The notes under the pieces were generated by a model that saw only the letters and a list, made by a program, of their open reading frames with translations, did not search any database and was not told the origin of the DNA. Below, one piece after another: positions 1 through 7,392 of a DNA stretch of 64,000 bases (the stretch's first letter is position 1; each line of letters starts with the position of its first letter). Source of the DNA: an uncultured Prevotella sp. (GTDB taxonomy: Bacteria > Bacteroidota > Bacteroidia > Bacteroidales > Bacteroidaceae); NCBI GenBank assembly GCA_902491375.1, contig CABUHE010000006.1, positions 1 to 64,000 of the forward strand, given 5' to 3'. The position numbers and the translations under genes are program-made.

Positions 1-3
1 AAA

Positions 4-1092
4 GTGTTCCAATACACGCCTATCGGACATCTTGGCGGTTTAAACTTTGCTAATTTGGGAACATGCGGACATTCATTAAAGATAATTTACAATACAGTCA
101 TAATCGTACTGCTCATTGCCGGACTGACTTATGTTTGCTCACGCTTCATACATCTCGGCAACGTCGAATACACAGACAACGCACAGATAAAGCAGCACAT
201 CACGCCGGTGAACACCCGTGTGCAGGGATTCATCAAGAAGATTTACTTCAACGAGTATCAGACCGTACACAAAGGCGACACCCTGCTCGTGATTGAAGAC
301 TCAGAGTTCAGACTCAGACTGGCTCAAGCAGAGGCCGACCTGGCAAACGCTCTGGCAGGACAGCAGGTAACCAACGCCGGAATCGCTACCACACAGAACA
401 ACATGAGCGTAAACGACGCCTTAATAGAGGAGGTGCGCGTACAGAGAGCCAACGCTGCAAAAGAGCTGAAACGATACAAGCAACTGCTGCTTGACGACGC
501 CGTAACAAGACAGCAGTATGACAGAATAAAGACTGAATATGAGGCACTTAACGCAAGATACGAGCAGATGCGCCGAGTAAAGCAGTCAACATCTCTCTCT
601 AAAAACGAGCAGACAAAACGCCTCGGACAGAACGCCGCCAACATTGAAGTGGCAAAGGCTGCCGTAAAGCTGGCCCGTCTGAACCTGTCGTACACGGTAA
701 TCGTTGCCACCTGCGACGGAGTAACAGGCCATAAGGACATCCACGAAGGACAGCTGGTGCAGCCCGGACAGACTATGGTAGACATTGTTGACAACACCGA
801 CCTGTGGGTTATCGCCAACTACCGCGAGACACAGCTGCCCAACATTCACGAAGGAGCAGCCGTAACATTTACTGCCGACGCAGTGCCGGGAGTGGAATAC
901 AAAGGCGTAGTAGAGTCAATATCTGACGCTACGGGAGCTGCCTTCTCAATGATACCGCAAGACAACGCTACGGGTAACTTTGTCAAGGTAGAACAGAGAG
1001 TGCCGGTGCGCATACGTCTGAAAGGCAACGACTCAAAACTGGTAAAACGCCTGAGAGCCGGATTCAATGTAGAATGTAAAGTAAAATATTAA
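4..1092 (+). CDS. HlyD/EmrA-type membrane fusion protein, possibly 5' partial
   Basis: Periplasmic adaptor of a tripartite drug exporter that bridges an inner-membrane pump to an outer-membrane channel. One membrane helix lies near residues 27-45, followed by the biotinyl-lipoyl hairpin start (NVEYTDNAQI, then VNTRVQGFIKKI), a long Ala/Gln-rich coiled coil with two arms, and a second half-motif (DGVTGHKDIHEGQLVQPGQ) leading into the beta-barrel domain. Length fits the EmrA family (350-390). The start is not settled: the frame is open to the window edge, the first GTG is at base 4, and the first 25 residues do not look conserved, so the true start may be upstream or further in. The stop lies two bases before the next start, so it is co-transcribed with the pump. 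The family is clear; the substrate is unknown. Confidence 0.85.
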   Translation: MFQYTPIGHLGGLNFANLGTCGHSLKIIYNTVIIVLLIAGLTYVCSRFIHLGNVEYTDNAQIKQHITPVNTRVQGFIKKIYFNEYQTVHKGDTLLVIEDSEFRLRLAQAEADLANALAGQQVTNAGIATTQNNMSVNDALIEEVRVQRANAAKELKRYKQLLLDDAVTRQQYDRIKTEYEALNARYEQMRRVKQSTSLSKNEQTKRLGQNAANIEVAKAAVKLARLNLSYTVIVATCDGVTGHKDIHEGQLVQPGQTMVDIVDNTDLWVIANYRETQLPNIHEGAAVTFTADAVPGVEYKGVVESISDATGAAFSMIPQDNATGNFVKVEQRVPVRIRLKGNDSKLVKRLRAGFNVECKVKY

Positions 1093-1094
1093 GT

Positions 1095-2684
1095 ATGAGC
1101 GGAGCACCACAACCCATGCCTTTCTCAATGCCGATGTTCAGGAGCTTTGTTCCTGAGAAGCTGCGCCCGTGGATTTATGTATTCATGGCGGTAACGTTCC
1201 AGTTCTCAGGCGGACTCTATCTCGGCACTCTGAGTCAGATGATGGGTGAAACCACATTAATGCGTGAGGACCTTCAGATGTGTCTTTACGCCAACCTCGC
1301 CGGCATGGCGATATTCTTCCCCATGCTGTTCCGCATGAAATTCCGCTTCACCAACAAGACGCTGCTGTGCGCATCGGCCTGCGGAGTGCTGCTGTGCAAC
1401 CTGCTTGCGCCTCACGTAACTTTCCTGCCGCTGCTCTGGCTGATATGTTTCATCGAAGGAATATGCAAGATTGAGGGCACATTCGAGTGCATGTCGAACA
1501 TCCAGCTGTGGATGACGCCGACGCGTGACTTCACAGTATTCTTCCCTCTGCTGCACATCGTAATCCTCGGAAGCATGCAGCTGTCAGACATTCTGGCAAC
1601 CTACCTTATGTATTATTACCACTGGGGGCACATGCAGATGTTCATGTGCGGTGTGATGATGGTCGACCTGCTCATCCTTACTATATGCACACGCCATTTC
1701 AGAATGTTCAAGAAGTTTCCGCTGTTCGGTATCGACTGGCTCGGCGGACTGCTCTGGGCTATGTTCCTGATAGAGATTGCATTCCTGTTCGACTACGGCG
1801 AATACTACGACTGGTGGCACAGCAACGTGATACGCACGCTTGCAGTAGCCGCGGTAATAACACTTGGCTTCTGCATAGGAAGGATGCGCGCGATACGCCA
1901 TCCTTACATCGAACCGAAGATGTGGACTTACCGCCATCTGCTGCCGATACTTATCCTTATCACGCTGGTCGAGATGTTTCTCGCCACAGAACACGTGCTT
2001 GAGGAGGCTTATCTTTCTGATATTCTGCACTATGGAACGATGACAAGCGTGCAGCTCGACTGGCCTATGCTCGTCGGAGTTGTGTCAGGCTGCCTGTTCG
2101 CCTACTGGTGGATGCACGTAAGACGCATGAATTATCTGCGTCTGCTTATAGTCGGACTTGCAGGCGTAATATTCTATCTGCTGAGCTTTTACTTCAACAT
2201 TTCGTCTGACATAAACATCTATCAGCTTTACCTGCCGACGGCATGCCGCGGCTTTGCCTACGCAATATTGAGCGCAACGTTCATGACTTGTCTTGAAGAG
2301 ATAATGACCTTCCAGCATTTCTTCCAGGCTCTGTCGGTGTTCAACATGCTCCACATGGTAATGGGAGGAGTAATCGGAGCGGCTGTTTACACGCGCGGAC
2401 TTAACTACTTCCTGCCTGACAATATGGCGCGCTACGGCTCTGCGATAAACCATGTTTCAGTAAGCAAGCTGTCGGTAAACCTGGCCGACTATATGGACAA
2501 ATTCGTATCAAGCATGATGGAAATAAGCATCAAACAGCTTTACGGCTGGACAGCTTACGCCTGCATTTTCCTGTTCCTGCTCTTCCTGCTATACGACGCT
2601 CCTATCAGACGGGAGCTGAAGCAGATTCCGAGTTGGAGAAAAATAAGAAAAGAAATTGCCGAGTCATTTGGTAAGAAAAAATAA
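1095..2684 (+). CDS. EmrB-like major facilitator superfamily exporter
   Basis: Polytopic inner-membrane protein of 529 residues with about 14 hydrophobic segments, the number expected of the DHA2 (EmrB/QacA) 14-helix drug:H+ antiporters. Sequence conservation to classical EmrB is weak by eye: the usual N-terminal motif is replaced by GGLYLGTLSQMMGET. The Bacteroidota branch of this family is known to be divergent. The position directly behind an EmrA-like adaptor (two-base gap) supports the assignment to a two-gene efflux operon. No outer-membrane factor gene follows; it may lie upstream of the window. An intrinsic terminator follows 33 bases after the stop. Confidence 0.8.
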   Translation: MSGAPQPMPFSMPMFRSFVPEKLRPWIYVFMAVTFQFSGGLYLGTLSQMMGETTLMREDLQMCLYANLAGMAIFFPMLFRMKFRFTNKTLLCASACGVLLCNLLAPHVTFLPLLWLICFIEGICKIEGTFECMSNIQLWMTPTRDFTVFFPLLHIVILGSMQLSDILATYLMYYYHWGHMQMFMCGVMMVDLLILTICTRHFRMFKKFPLFGIDWLGGLLWAMFLIEIAFLFDYGEYYDWWHSNVIRTLAVAAVITLGFCIGRMRAIRHPYIEPKMWTYRHLLPILILITLVEMFLATEHVLEEAYLSDILHYGTMTSVQLDWPMLVGVVSGCLFAYWWMHVRRMNYLRLLIVGLAGVIFYLLSFYFNISSDINIYQLYLPTACRGFAYAILSATFMTCLEEIMTFQHFFQALSVFNMLHMVMGGVIGAAVYTRGLNYFLPDNMARYGSAINHVSVSKLSVNLADYMDKFVSSMMEISIKQLYGWTAYACIFLFLLFLLYDAPIRRELKQIPSWRKIRKEIAESFGKKK

Positions 2685-2716
2685 TAACAGCAGAATATAG
2701 GCTGAACAAACACCAA

Positions 2717-2763
2717 GAGTCATATCGCCGACAAAACAACAACGGCCGATATGACTCTTTTTT
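2717..2763 (+). terminator. Intrinsic terminator of the efflux operon
   Basis: Inverted repeat GAGTCATATCG (2717-2727) and CGATATGACTC (2747-2757), extended by CCG/CGG with one bulged base, followed by six T residues. It sits just past the exporter stop codon. Confidence 0.85.
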
Positions 2764-2901
2764 CGTAAGAATCAAATAAAAACAGAACAGTGTTCATTCA
2801 ACATGTACATAAGTGCCAACAAATGATTTACATGTAATAAAATTATCAGAAATATTAAACTAAATTCTGACTTAAGCTTCGTTTTTATAATAAAAATTCA
2901 T

Positions 2902-2909
2902 TAATTTTG
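2902..2909 (+). promoter_or_regulatory. Putative -7 element for the structured RNA
   Basis: TAATTTTG fits the Bacteroidota -7 consensus TAnnTTTG. No clear -33 TTTG is seen at the right distance. Transcription would begin near 2915, about 60 bases before the first strong helix. Confidence 0.4.
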
Positions 2910-2959
2910 CCACAAATATAGAATTAAACTCTTGTAATATATAAAAATTTACACTGTTA

Positions 2960-3475
2960 TCCTGTATCTAAACTCCATACCCACGCCGAGCCAATATGGT
3001 GGCGTATGGGCGAAATTGGAGCAAATAAAATAAAAGGCGTTTACATTGACGCTCGGTTGATGACGTATCGGAAATCTGGCCCATTACGGTATTGAAGTCT
3101 TGGCCTAAGCAATGGTAGATGCCACGGGTGTGACTATATGTCGCGCCGGTAGTGTTTGGCGAATACATATTTACCCCTATGGGTAAAAAATGTAGTCTGT
3201 CAAACACTACATGGCGGTATATATTCCATATCGGCGTGGGATTCTAACGTTGTCTGTTCGACTTCAATAGGCTAGCCAGAGCCTCGGTACGTGGAACAGA
3301 CAAAGGATAATTCCACGCTTTTTCTGTTTCAAATTATATAAGCACGGTCAGACAAACCGTATTTACACATTGTCTGATATGACCGATCCTAGTGGAGTAT
3401 TAACTCCTCACGTAGGGTTTGTCCCGACATATTTCCCAGAAACATGAAATCTACAAACTGGGGTGTCGGTACAGA
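2960..3475 (+). ncRNA. Candidate large structured RNA, family not recognised
   Basis: No convincing protein frame lies here, but the stretch is packed with complementary segments. Seen: CCCACGCCGA (2980-2989) with TCGGCGTGGG (3231-3240), continued by TATGG (2995-2999) with CCATA (3226-3230); GTAGTGTTTG (3149-3158) with CAAACACTAC (3201-3210), enclosing TTACCC/GGGTAA (3171-3186); TTGTCTGTTC (3250-3259) with GAACAGACAA (3294-3303), enclosing AGGCT/AGCCT; CAGACA (3349-3354) with TGTCTG (3371-3376), flanked by GGT/ACC; CCTA and GGAG (3388-3397) with CTCC and TAGG (3404-3416); CCGACA/TGTCGG plus CCCAG/CTGGG (3424-3469). Several perfect 10-bp helices within short distances are unlikely by chance. 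The sequence lacks the conserved boxes of RNase P RNA, tmRNA, SRP RNA and group II domain V. The strand is inferred from the upstream -7 element and from a T-tract after one hairpin. Boundaries are approximate. Confidence 0.6.
3290..3323 (+). terminator. Terminator-like hairpin inside the structured RNA
   Basis: CGTGGAA (3290-3296) pairs with TTCCACG (3311-3317) and is followed by CTTTTTCTG. It overlaps the right arm of the TTGTCTGTTC/GAACAGACAA helix, so the two cannot form together: an arrangement like terminator and antiterminator. Alternatively it simply ends an RNA of about 400 bases. Confidence 0.4.
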
Positions 3476-3640
3476 ATGTGCAAAATAAGCAACAATGGTA
3501 TGTGCTACAAGCTACCCGCTGACGGACAACCAAAACCTACACATAAAAAACCAAAAACCAAACAATTAACTTTCTGAAATATTACTACAACCACTTCAAG
3601 ACCAATACACAAGGTAAGAATCCACTACAGGCAATAACAG

Positions 3641-3775
3641 ATGACGAAATGGGAAACTTTAAGCGGATTTCTTCTACCTGCAATGAACATAATAACAGTA
3701 AACTCGCAGAAATGCCGTTACAAAAGCGCTGACATCATAAAGGTAATTGACGGTAACTTAAAAGACGTGAAATGA
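3641..3775 (+). CDS. Short reading frame, 44 residues, uncertain
   Basis: ATG at 3641 opens a 44-residue frame (MTKWETLSGFLL... ending GNLKDVK). An overlapping +1 frame without an ATG (stop to stop about 3547-3732) also reads like protein (for example NPLQAITDDEMGNFKR). Both reading plausibly in one place suggests a decayed or frameshifted gene. No family recognised. Confidence 0.2.
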   Translation: MTKWETLSGFLLPAMNIITVNSQKCRYKSADIIKVIDGNLKDVK

Positions 3776-3921
3776 TGAGTTGCCAGAGTATCTTGGCAAC
3801 AACGAGTTATCACAAGTGTCGGAAGTCTATGCTGCATAGCCACAGCCTACATACCATCTGCATTTATAATAAAAGTATAAATAGGGGAAAACTAATTATT
3901 AACTGAAAAATATTAAAGAGA

Positions 3922-4089
3922 ATGAAAATAAGAGAACCTACACTGCAAGACAATATCGCAAAAAACTACACCAACAACAACACAAAACTTCTATATATAA
4001 ACAAAAAGAATGGGATAAACAGTTTAAAAGTCATAGGTCTTAAATACAATTCTGCTCAGCCATACCGCAGAAATAAACATCTATCATAA
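3922..4089 (+). CDS. Short reading frame, 55 residues, uncertain
   Basis: ATG at 3922 gives a Lys/Asn-rich 55-residue product (MKIREPTLQDNIAKNY... ending RRNKHLS). It is followed 46 bases later by a perfect 10-bp inverted repeat (4135-4144 with 4165-4174) that could end a transcript. No promoter consensus and no family recognised. The low complexity means it could be a chance frame in AT-rich DNA. Confidence 0.25.
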   Translation: MKIREPTLQDNIAKNYTNNNTKLLYINKKNGINSLKVIGLKYNSAQPYRRNKHLS

Positions 4090-4134
4090 AGACAGAGACA
4101 TGCCACAAAAACTATATCCCATTCTGAATATTCG

Positions 4135-4174
4135 ACACTGGAGAAAATGGCGCAAACGTCATAATCTCCAGTGT
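4135..4174. repeat. Inverted repeat hairpin
   Basis: ACACTGGAGA (4135-4144) and TCTCCAGTGT (4165-4174) are a perfect 10-bp inverted repeat with a 20-base loop. It is followed by a purine-rich run, not T residues, so termination on the + strand is doubtful. Confidence 0.5.
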
Positions 4175-4280
4175 TGAAAAATAATCTCAGAGTAAAAAAC
4201 TTTACTACACAACAAAAACAATAAGGGTAAGCACGAAAAACAAATAATACACGTTTTTAAGCTCTTTTTACTATTTAAAA

Positions 4281-4311
4281 TTGCCAATTACAGAAATAAA
4301 GCCTATCTTTG
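4281..4311 (+). promoter_or_regulatory. Promoter of greA
   Basis: TTG at 4281-4283 and TATCTTTG at 4304-4311 are separated by 20 bases, a near-perfect Bacteroidota promoter. The start of transcription should be near 4318, giving a leader of about 110 bases before greA. Confidence 0.8.
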
Positions 4312-4352
4312 CAACAGAATATCAATGAAAGAACATAGGGGACAAAGTGGGG

Positions 4353-4390
4353 ATTCCGACATTGTGAGGAAATGTCGGAATTCTCTTTTT
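4353..4390 (+). terminator. Leader hairpin with T-tract upstream of greA
   Basis: ATTCCGACATT (4353-4363) pairs perfectly with AATGTCGGAAT (4371-4381) over a 7-base loop and is followed by TCTCTTTTTG. It has terminator form but lies between the promoter and the greA start, which suggests attenuation or a separate short transcript of about 70 bases. Confidence 0.65.
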
Positions 4391-4429
4391 GTTTATCCTG
4401 AGAAATAATAATTAAAATCTTTATACATT

Positions 4430-4897
4430 ATGGCTTACATGTCACAAGATGGCTACGACAAGTTAGTAGCCGAACTGAAACATTTGGAAAGTGTAGAGCG
4501 TCCAAAGGCTTCGGCAGCGATTGCTGAGGCAAGGGACAAAGGAGATTTGAGCGAGAATTCAGAATACGATGCTGCCAAAGAGGCACAGGCTCATCTCGAG
4601 GACAAAATCAACAAACTGAAGCTGGCAATATCTGAAGCCAAGATTGTTGATACATCACGTCTGAGTACAGACAGCGTGCAGATACTCTCAAAGGTTGAAA
4701 TGACAAACATGGCCAACAAGGCAAAAATGACATACACCATAGTAAGTGAGAGCGAAGCTAATCTGCGCGAAGGAAAAATTTCAATCAAGACCCCGATTGC
4801 ACAGGGACTTCTCAACAAAAAAGTCGGTGACGAGGTTGAGATAAAGATTCCACGTGGAACTATCAAGCTAAGAATTGACAAAATCACTGTTGAATAA
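4430..4897 (+). CDS. greA: Transcription elongation factor GreA
   Basis: Cleavage factor that enters the RNA polymerase secondary channel and restarts backtracked complexes. The product is 155 residues, the usual length (about 155-160). The N-terminal half is the antiparallel coiled coil, with the conserved tip region GDLSENSEYDAAKE (about residues 38-51) carrying the acidic residues that coordinate catalytic Mg2+. The C-terminal half is the FKBP-like domain, ending in the conserved IKIPRGTIKLRIDKI. The start is the ATG at 4430 (MAYMSQDGYDKL). A promoter and a terminator-like leader hairpin lie upstream. The HIT-family gene begins 28 bases after the stop. Confidence 0.95.
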   Translation: MAYMSQDGYDKLVAELKHLESVERPKASAAIAEARDKGDLSENSEYDAAKEAQAHLEDKINKLKLAISEAKIVDTSRLSTDSVQILSKVEMTNMANKAKMTYTIVSESEANLREGKISIKTPIAQGLLNKKVGDEVEIKIPRGTIKLRIDKITVE

Positions 4898-4925
4898 GCA
4901 GGCTAAACATTTAAATATTACAGCA

Positions 4926-5315
4926 ATGGACATATTCTCAAAAATAGCCGCAGGCGAAATACCCAGCTACAAATGCGCCGAGAATGACAAGTTTTATGCA
5001 TTCCTCGACATCAACCCGTTGACTAAAGGTCACACTCTGGTTATTCCACGCAGAGAGGTTGATTACTTCTTCGACATGAACGACGACGAACTGGCCGAGA
5101 TGATTGTGTTCGCCAAGAAAGTCGCAATAGCCATCAAGAAAGCATTCCCCTGCCGTAAGGTAGGCATGGCTGTGCTCGGACTCGAAGTAGCTCACGCTCA
5201 CATCCACCTCGTACCGATGCAGAGCGAAGGCGACATGAACTTCGCAAATCCGAAGCTGAAGCTCACAGAAGAAGAATTTAAAGAGATTGCAAAGAAGATA
5301 AGAGACAACTTCTAA
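4926..5315 (+). CDS. HIT family protein (histidine triad nucleotide-binding)
   Basis: Small HINT-branch nucleotide hydrolase of 129 residues (usual 110-140). Seen: the N-terminal IFSKIAAGEIPSYK motif typical of PKCI/HINT proteins, DINPLTKGHTLVIPR in the middle, and the histidine triad HAHIHLVPM at residues 90-98, whose middle His is the catalytic nucleophile of the family. The ATG at 4926 is preferred over the longer frame from 4875, because the family begins MDIFSKI and the extra 17 residues overlap the end of greA. Probably co-transcribed with greA. The physiological substrate, likely an AMP-lysine or aminoacyl-AMP type compound, is inferred from the family only. Confidence 0.92.
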   Translation: MDIFSKIAAGEIPSYKCAENDKFYAFLDINPLTKGHTLVIPRREVDYFFDMNDDELAEMIVFAKKVAIAIKKAFPCRKVGMAVLGLEVAHAHIHLVPMQSEGDMNFANPKLKLTEEEFKEIAKKIRDNF

Positions 5316-5340
5316 ACATACAAGAAGCAATATAAACATA

Positions 5341-5411
5341 AAGCTGAAAGGCGCCAAGTTGTTTAATTTAAACTAATTAAATGCAACAACTTAGCGCCTT
5401 TCAGCTTTTAT
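5341..5411. terminator. Long hairpin terminator between convergent genes
   Basis: A stem of about 22 bp (left arm 5341-5362, right arm 5385-5407, one mismatch) followed on the + strand by TTTTATTATTT. It lies between the HIT gene (+) and manC (-) and can serve the + operon, possibly both directions. Confidence 0.85.
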
Positions 5412-5499
5412 TATTTATCATCACAACACGTCAGCCAATCATCACGAAATCCAATACCAGCTAAACGTGACGGATTAAACAATCTGCGGATGACTGACA

Positions 5500-6597
5500 T
5501 CAGATAAACTCATCGCCGTATTTCACCTGAACCTCGTTCACATACTTCCTTATCAACGCCGACGAATCTTCCTTCCTGCATATAAGCAGCACGTTGCCTT
5601 TCTCAGCAACAATGTAACCGTCAAGGCCGTTAATAATTCCAAGATGATCGTCAGGCAGCTTGATTATGTTGTTACGGCTGTCCTCAGTTATAACCCTTGA
5701 ACTTATCACAACATTGTCGCCCTCTCCCTTGCTCATGCTCTCATAAATAGAATGCCACATGCCGAGATCAGCCCAACCGAAGTCACACTTCATCACATAC
5801 ACATTATCATTCTTCTCGAGAACACAATATTCAATCGACAAGTTAGGATAAGCAGGGAAATTCTCCTTTACAAAAGCCAGCTCAGCCTCGATACTGTATT
5901 CTCCGGCATCATTATTATTGAAATTGCGAAGCACAGGCGGAAAAACCTTCTTCAACGTATTGCTGAGGTAACGAACGTTGGCCAAAAACAATCCGGTGTT
6001 CCAGTAAAACTCACCGCTGTCCATAAACATACGTGCAAACTCACGGTCAGGCTTCTCTGTAAACGACTTCACCTTATAAATACCTTCGCAACACTCCGAC
6101 TTAACTCCCAGCTGAATATACCCGTATCCAGGCTCCGGGCGGGTAGGTTTGATGCCCATAGTCAGCATGCAGTCGTTACCGCTGACAAACTCAAGACCGT
6201 CAAGGACGTTTCTTTTAAACTCGTCCTCCTTAAACACAGCCTGGTCAGACGGCACAACCACAACCCTGGCCTCAGGATTGACGTGCAATATCCTATACGT
6301 AGCCCAAGCCAGGCTCGGCGCCGTATTCCTGAAAATAGGCTCACTCAAAATATTCACTTTCGGCAGCTCAGGCAACTGCTCTGCCACCATGCCGGCATAA
6401 ATCTGGTTGGTGCTTACGTAGATGTTCTCCTTCGGAATAAATCCAGACATTCTGTCGTAAGTCTGCTGCAACAGAGTCCTACCAGTAGAGAAAAAGTCGA
6501 GAAACTGCTTCGGACAATCCTCCCTGCTGCAAGGCCACAGTCTGCGGCCCTTGCCTCCGGCCAGAATCAGGCAAAAGTTATTAATGTTTTCCACCAT
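5500..6597 (-). CDS. manC: Mannose-1-phosphate guanylyltransferase
   Basis: Makes GDP-mannose from mannose-1-phosphate and GTP, precursor of GDP-fucose and surface glycans. The N-terminal nucleotidyltransferase signature is clear: LILAGGKGRRLWPCSRE followed by PKQFLDF (about residues 10-33). Also seen: VVVPSDQAVF, FTEKPDREFA and the WNTGLFL motif of the sugar-binding region. At 365 residues this is the short form without the C-terminal cupin phosphomannose isomerase domain of bifunctional ManC/AlgA (about 470), which is common in Bacteroidota. The ATG at 6597 follows an AT-rich leader, and the promoter region is shared with the divergent tRNA-Leu. It stands alone, with no neighbouring glycan cluster. 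Confidence 0.92.
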   Translation of the reverse strand: MVENINNFCLILAGGKGRRLWPCSREDCPKQFLDFFSTGRTLLQQTYDRMSGFIPKENIYVSTNQIYAGMVAEQLPELPKVNILSEPIFRNTAPSLAWATYRILHVNPEARVVVVPSDQAVFKEDEFKRNVLDGLEFVSGNDCMLTMGIKPTRPEPGYGYIQLGVKSECCEGIYKVKSFTEKPDREFARMFMDSGEFYWNTGLFLANVRYLSNTLKKVFPPVLRNFNNNDAGEYSIEAELAFVKENFPAYPNLSIEYCVLEKNDNVYVMKCDFGWADLGMWHSIYESMSKGEGDNVVISSRVITEDSRNNIIKLPDDHLGIINGLDGYIVAEKGNVLLICRKEDSSALIRKYVNEVQVKYGDEFI

Positions 6598-6679
6598 AGT
6601 ATTACAGATTTATTTCACGTTACGAAGGTACACATAATTGTCGGCATGGCCAATTATTTTAAGTTTTTTCAATTAAAAA

Positions 6680-6710
6680 TTTGTCAATTCAGATTTTATT
6701 CATATCTTTG
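6680..6710 (+). promoter_or_regulatory. Promoter of tRNA-Leu
   Basis: TTTG (6680-6683), 19 bases, TATCTTTG (6703-6710): an exact match to the Bacteroidota consensus, 13 bases before the tRNA. Confidence 0.85.
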
Positions 6711-6723
6711 CATCCGCATTTAA

Positions 6724-6805
6724 GCCCAGATGGCGGAATCGGTAGACGCGCTGGTCTCAAACACCAGTGGGGCAACCCGTGCCGGTTCGACCCCGGCTCT
6801 GGGTA
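6724..6805 (+). tRNA. tRNA-Leu, anticodon CAA
   Basis: The acceptor stem GCCCAGA (6724-6730) pairs with TCTGGGT (6798-6804), with discriminator A at 6805. The D arm is followed by anticodon stem CTGGT/ACCAG around the loop CTCAAAC (anticodon CAA, reads UUG). A long variable arm (TGGGGCAACCCGT) marks a class II tRNA, and the T arm GCCGG-TTCGACC-CCGGC is intact. CCA is not encoded. An accessory region begins directly downstream, as is common when the 3' end of a tRNA-Leu has served as an integration site. Confidence 0.96.
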
Positions 6806-6810
6806 CGAGT

Positions 6811-6856
6811 AAATCGGCTAAGTAATTGAATATCAATGCTTAGCCGATTTTATTTT
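6811..6856 (+). terminator. Terminator of tRNA-Leu
   Basis: AAATCGGCTAAG (6811-6822) pairs perfectly with CTTAGCCGATTT (6839-6850), followed by TATTTT. Confidence 0.9.
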
Positions 6857-7089
6857 GCGCCTATTGTTCCCGTTTTGTTCCCACACGGACTTATTCGCCA
6901 GTTCTTTAAATGGGATTGAATACGCTTAAACATTATTCTCCTTGTAATATATTGAATAGATGAAAAGCAATAAGTGTTGTCGAGAATTGTTGAATATCTA
7001 CAAAAATCAGCGTTATAAGTAGTTTATGACCAATAGAGGTGCAAATAGATAAAATAATCATCAAATCATTGATTTTATCCAAATTAAGA
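6857..7089. other. AT-rich spacer after tRNA-Leu
   Basis: No gene seen. It holds a short direct repeat, TGTTCCC twice within 19 bases (6864-6882), and an 8-bp inverted repeat GATAAAAT/ATTTTATC (7048-7055 and 7072-7079). It may be the left end of an old integrated element, but no integrase gene or second copy of the tRNA 3' end was found in the window. Confidence 0.4.
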
Positions 7090-7118
7090 TTGTGTATCAT
7101 ATAAATTCACTATCTTTG
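7090..7118 (+). promoter_or_regulatory. Promoter of the rod-shaped RNA / accessory operon
   Basis: TTG at 7090-7092 and TATCTTTG at 7111-7118, 18 bases apart. Transcription should begin near 7125. Confidence 0.65.
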
Positions 7119-7124
7119 TATTTG

Positions 7125-7340
7125 GTTAGAGACTACTCTTGCCAAGACATATTGAAAATAAGAGGCGTTATGTCTTCTTCTTGTATGTACGAAGCCTGAG
7201 AACCTTCAAACAATGGAAACAAGAGATGATATAATGGTCTCCACGCATATGCGTGGGGCTGTTATTCCCACATCTGTTTCCAATGGTTTTCTCAGGGCCT
7301 GTACATTAAGAAGTGTGGCATACGGCACCACGCTTCTGCG
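7125..7340 (+). ncRNA. Candidate rod-shaped structured RNA or leader
   Basis: Several nested helices are visible. AAGACAT (7144-7150) pairs with ATGTCTT (7170-7176). A long imperfect rod runs from GTAC (7187) to GTAC (7304) with CTGAG and AACC (7196-7204) against GGTT and CTCAG (7285-7295), TGGAAACA (7214-7221) against TGTTTCCA (7275-7282), GATG/CATC, and the apical palindrome CCACGCATATGCGTGG (7241-7256). A separate 10-bp hairpin follows (7309-7318 with 7328-7337). The shape, one rod with internal bubbles, recalls 6S-type RNAs, including the Bacteroidales-1 class, but the match could not be tested. It could equally be the 5' untranslated leader of the gene at 7393. Confidence 0.55.
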
Positions 7341-7392
7341 TTTAATAACAGACTCGTTTGGGTGCTATCGGGCATAGAACGAAACTACACGT

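Noticed and set aside
2968..3207. 79-residue frame on the minus strand
   Set aside because: It runs through the nested complementary segments of the candidate RNA, has no family features, and its open frame is explained by chance.
3128..3475. Group II intron beginning GTGTGAC
   Set aside because: A GTGTG motif is present, but no domain V sequence with its AGC triad and GAAA loop is found, nor an intron-encoded reverse transcriptase.
2960..3475. RNase P RNA, tmRNA or SRP RNA
   Set aside because: The conserved GAGGAAAGTCC box, the tRNA-like ends of tmRNA and the SRP tetraloop regions were looked for and not seen.
5752..6723. 323-residue + strand frame opposite manC
   Set aside because: Antisense to a clear manC gene, runs into the tRNA promoter, and has no recognisable domain.
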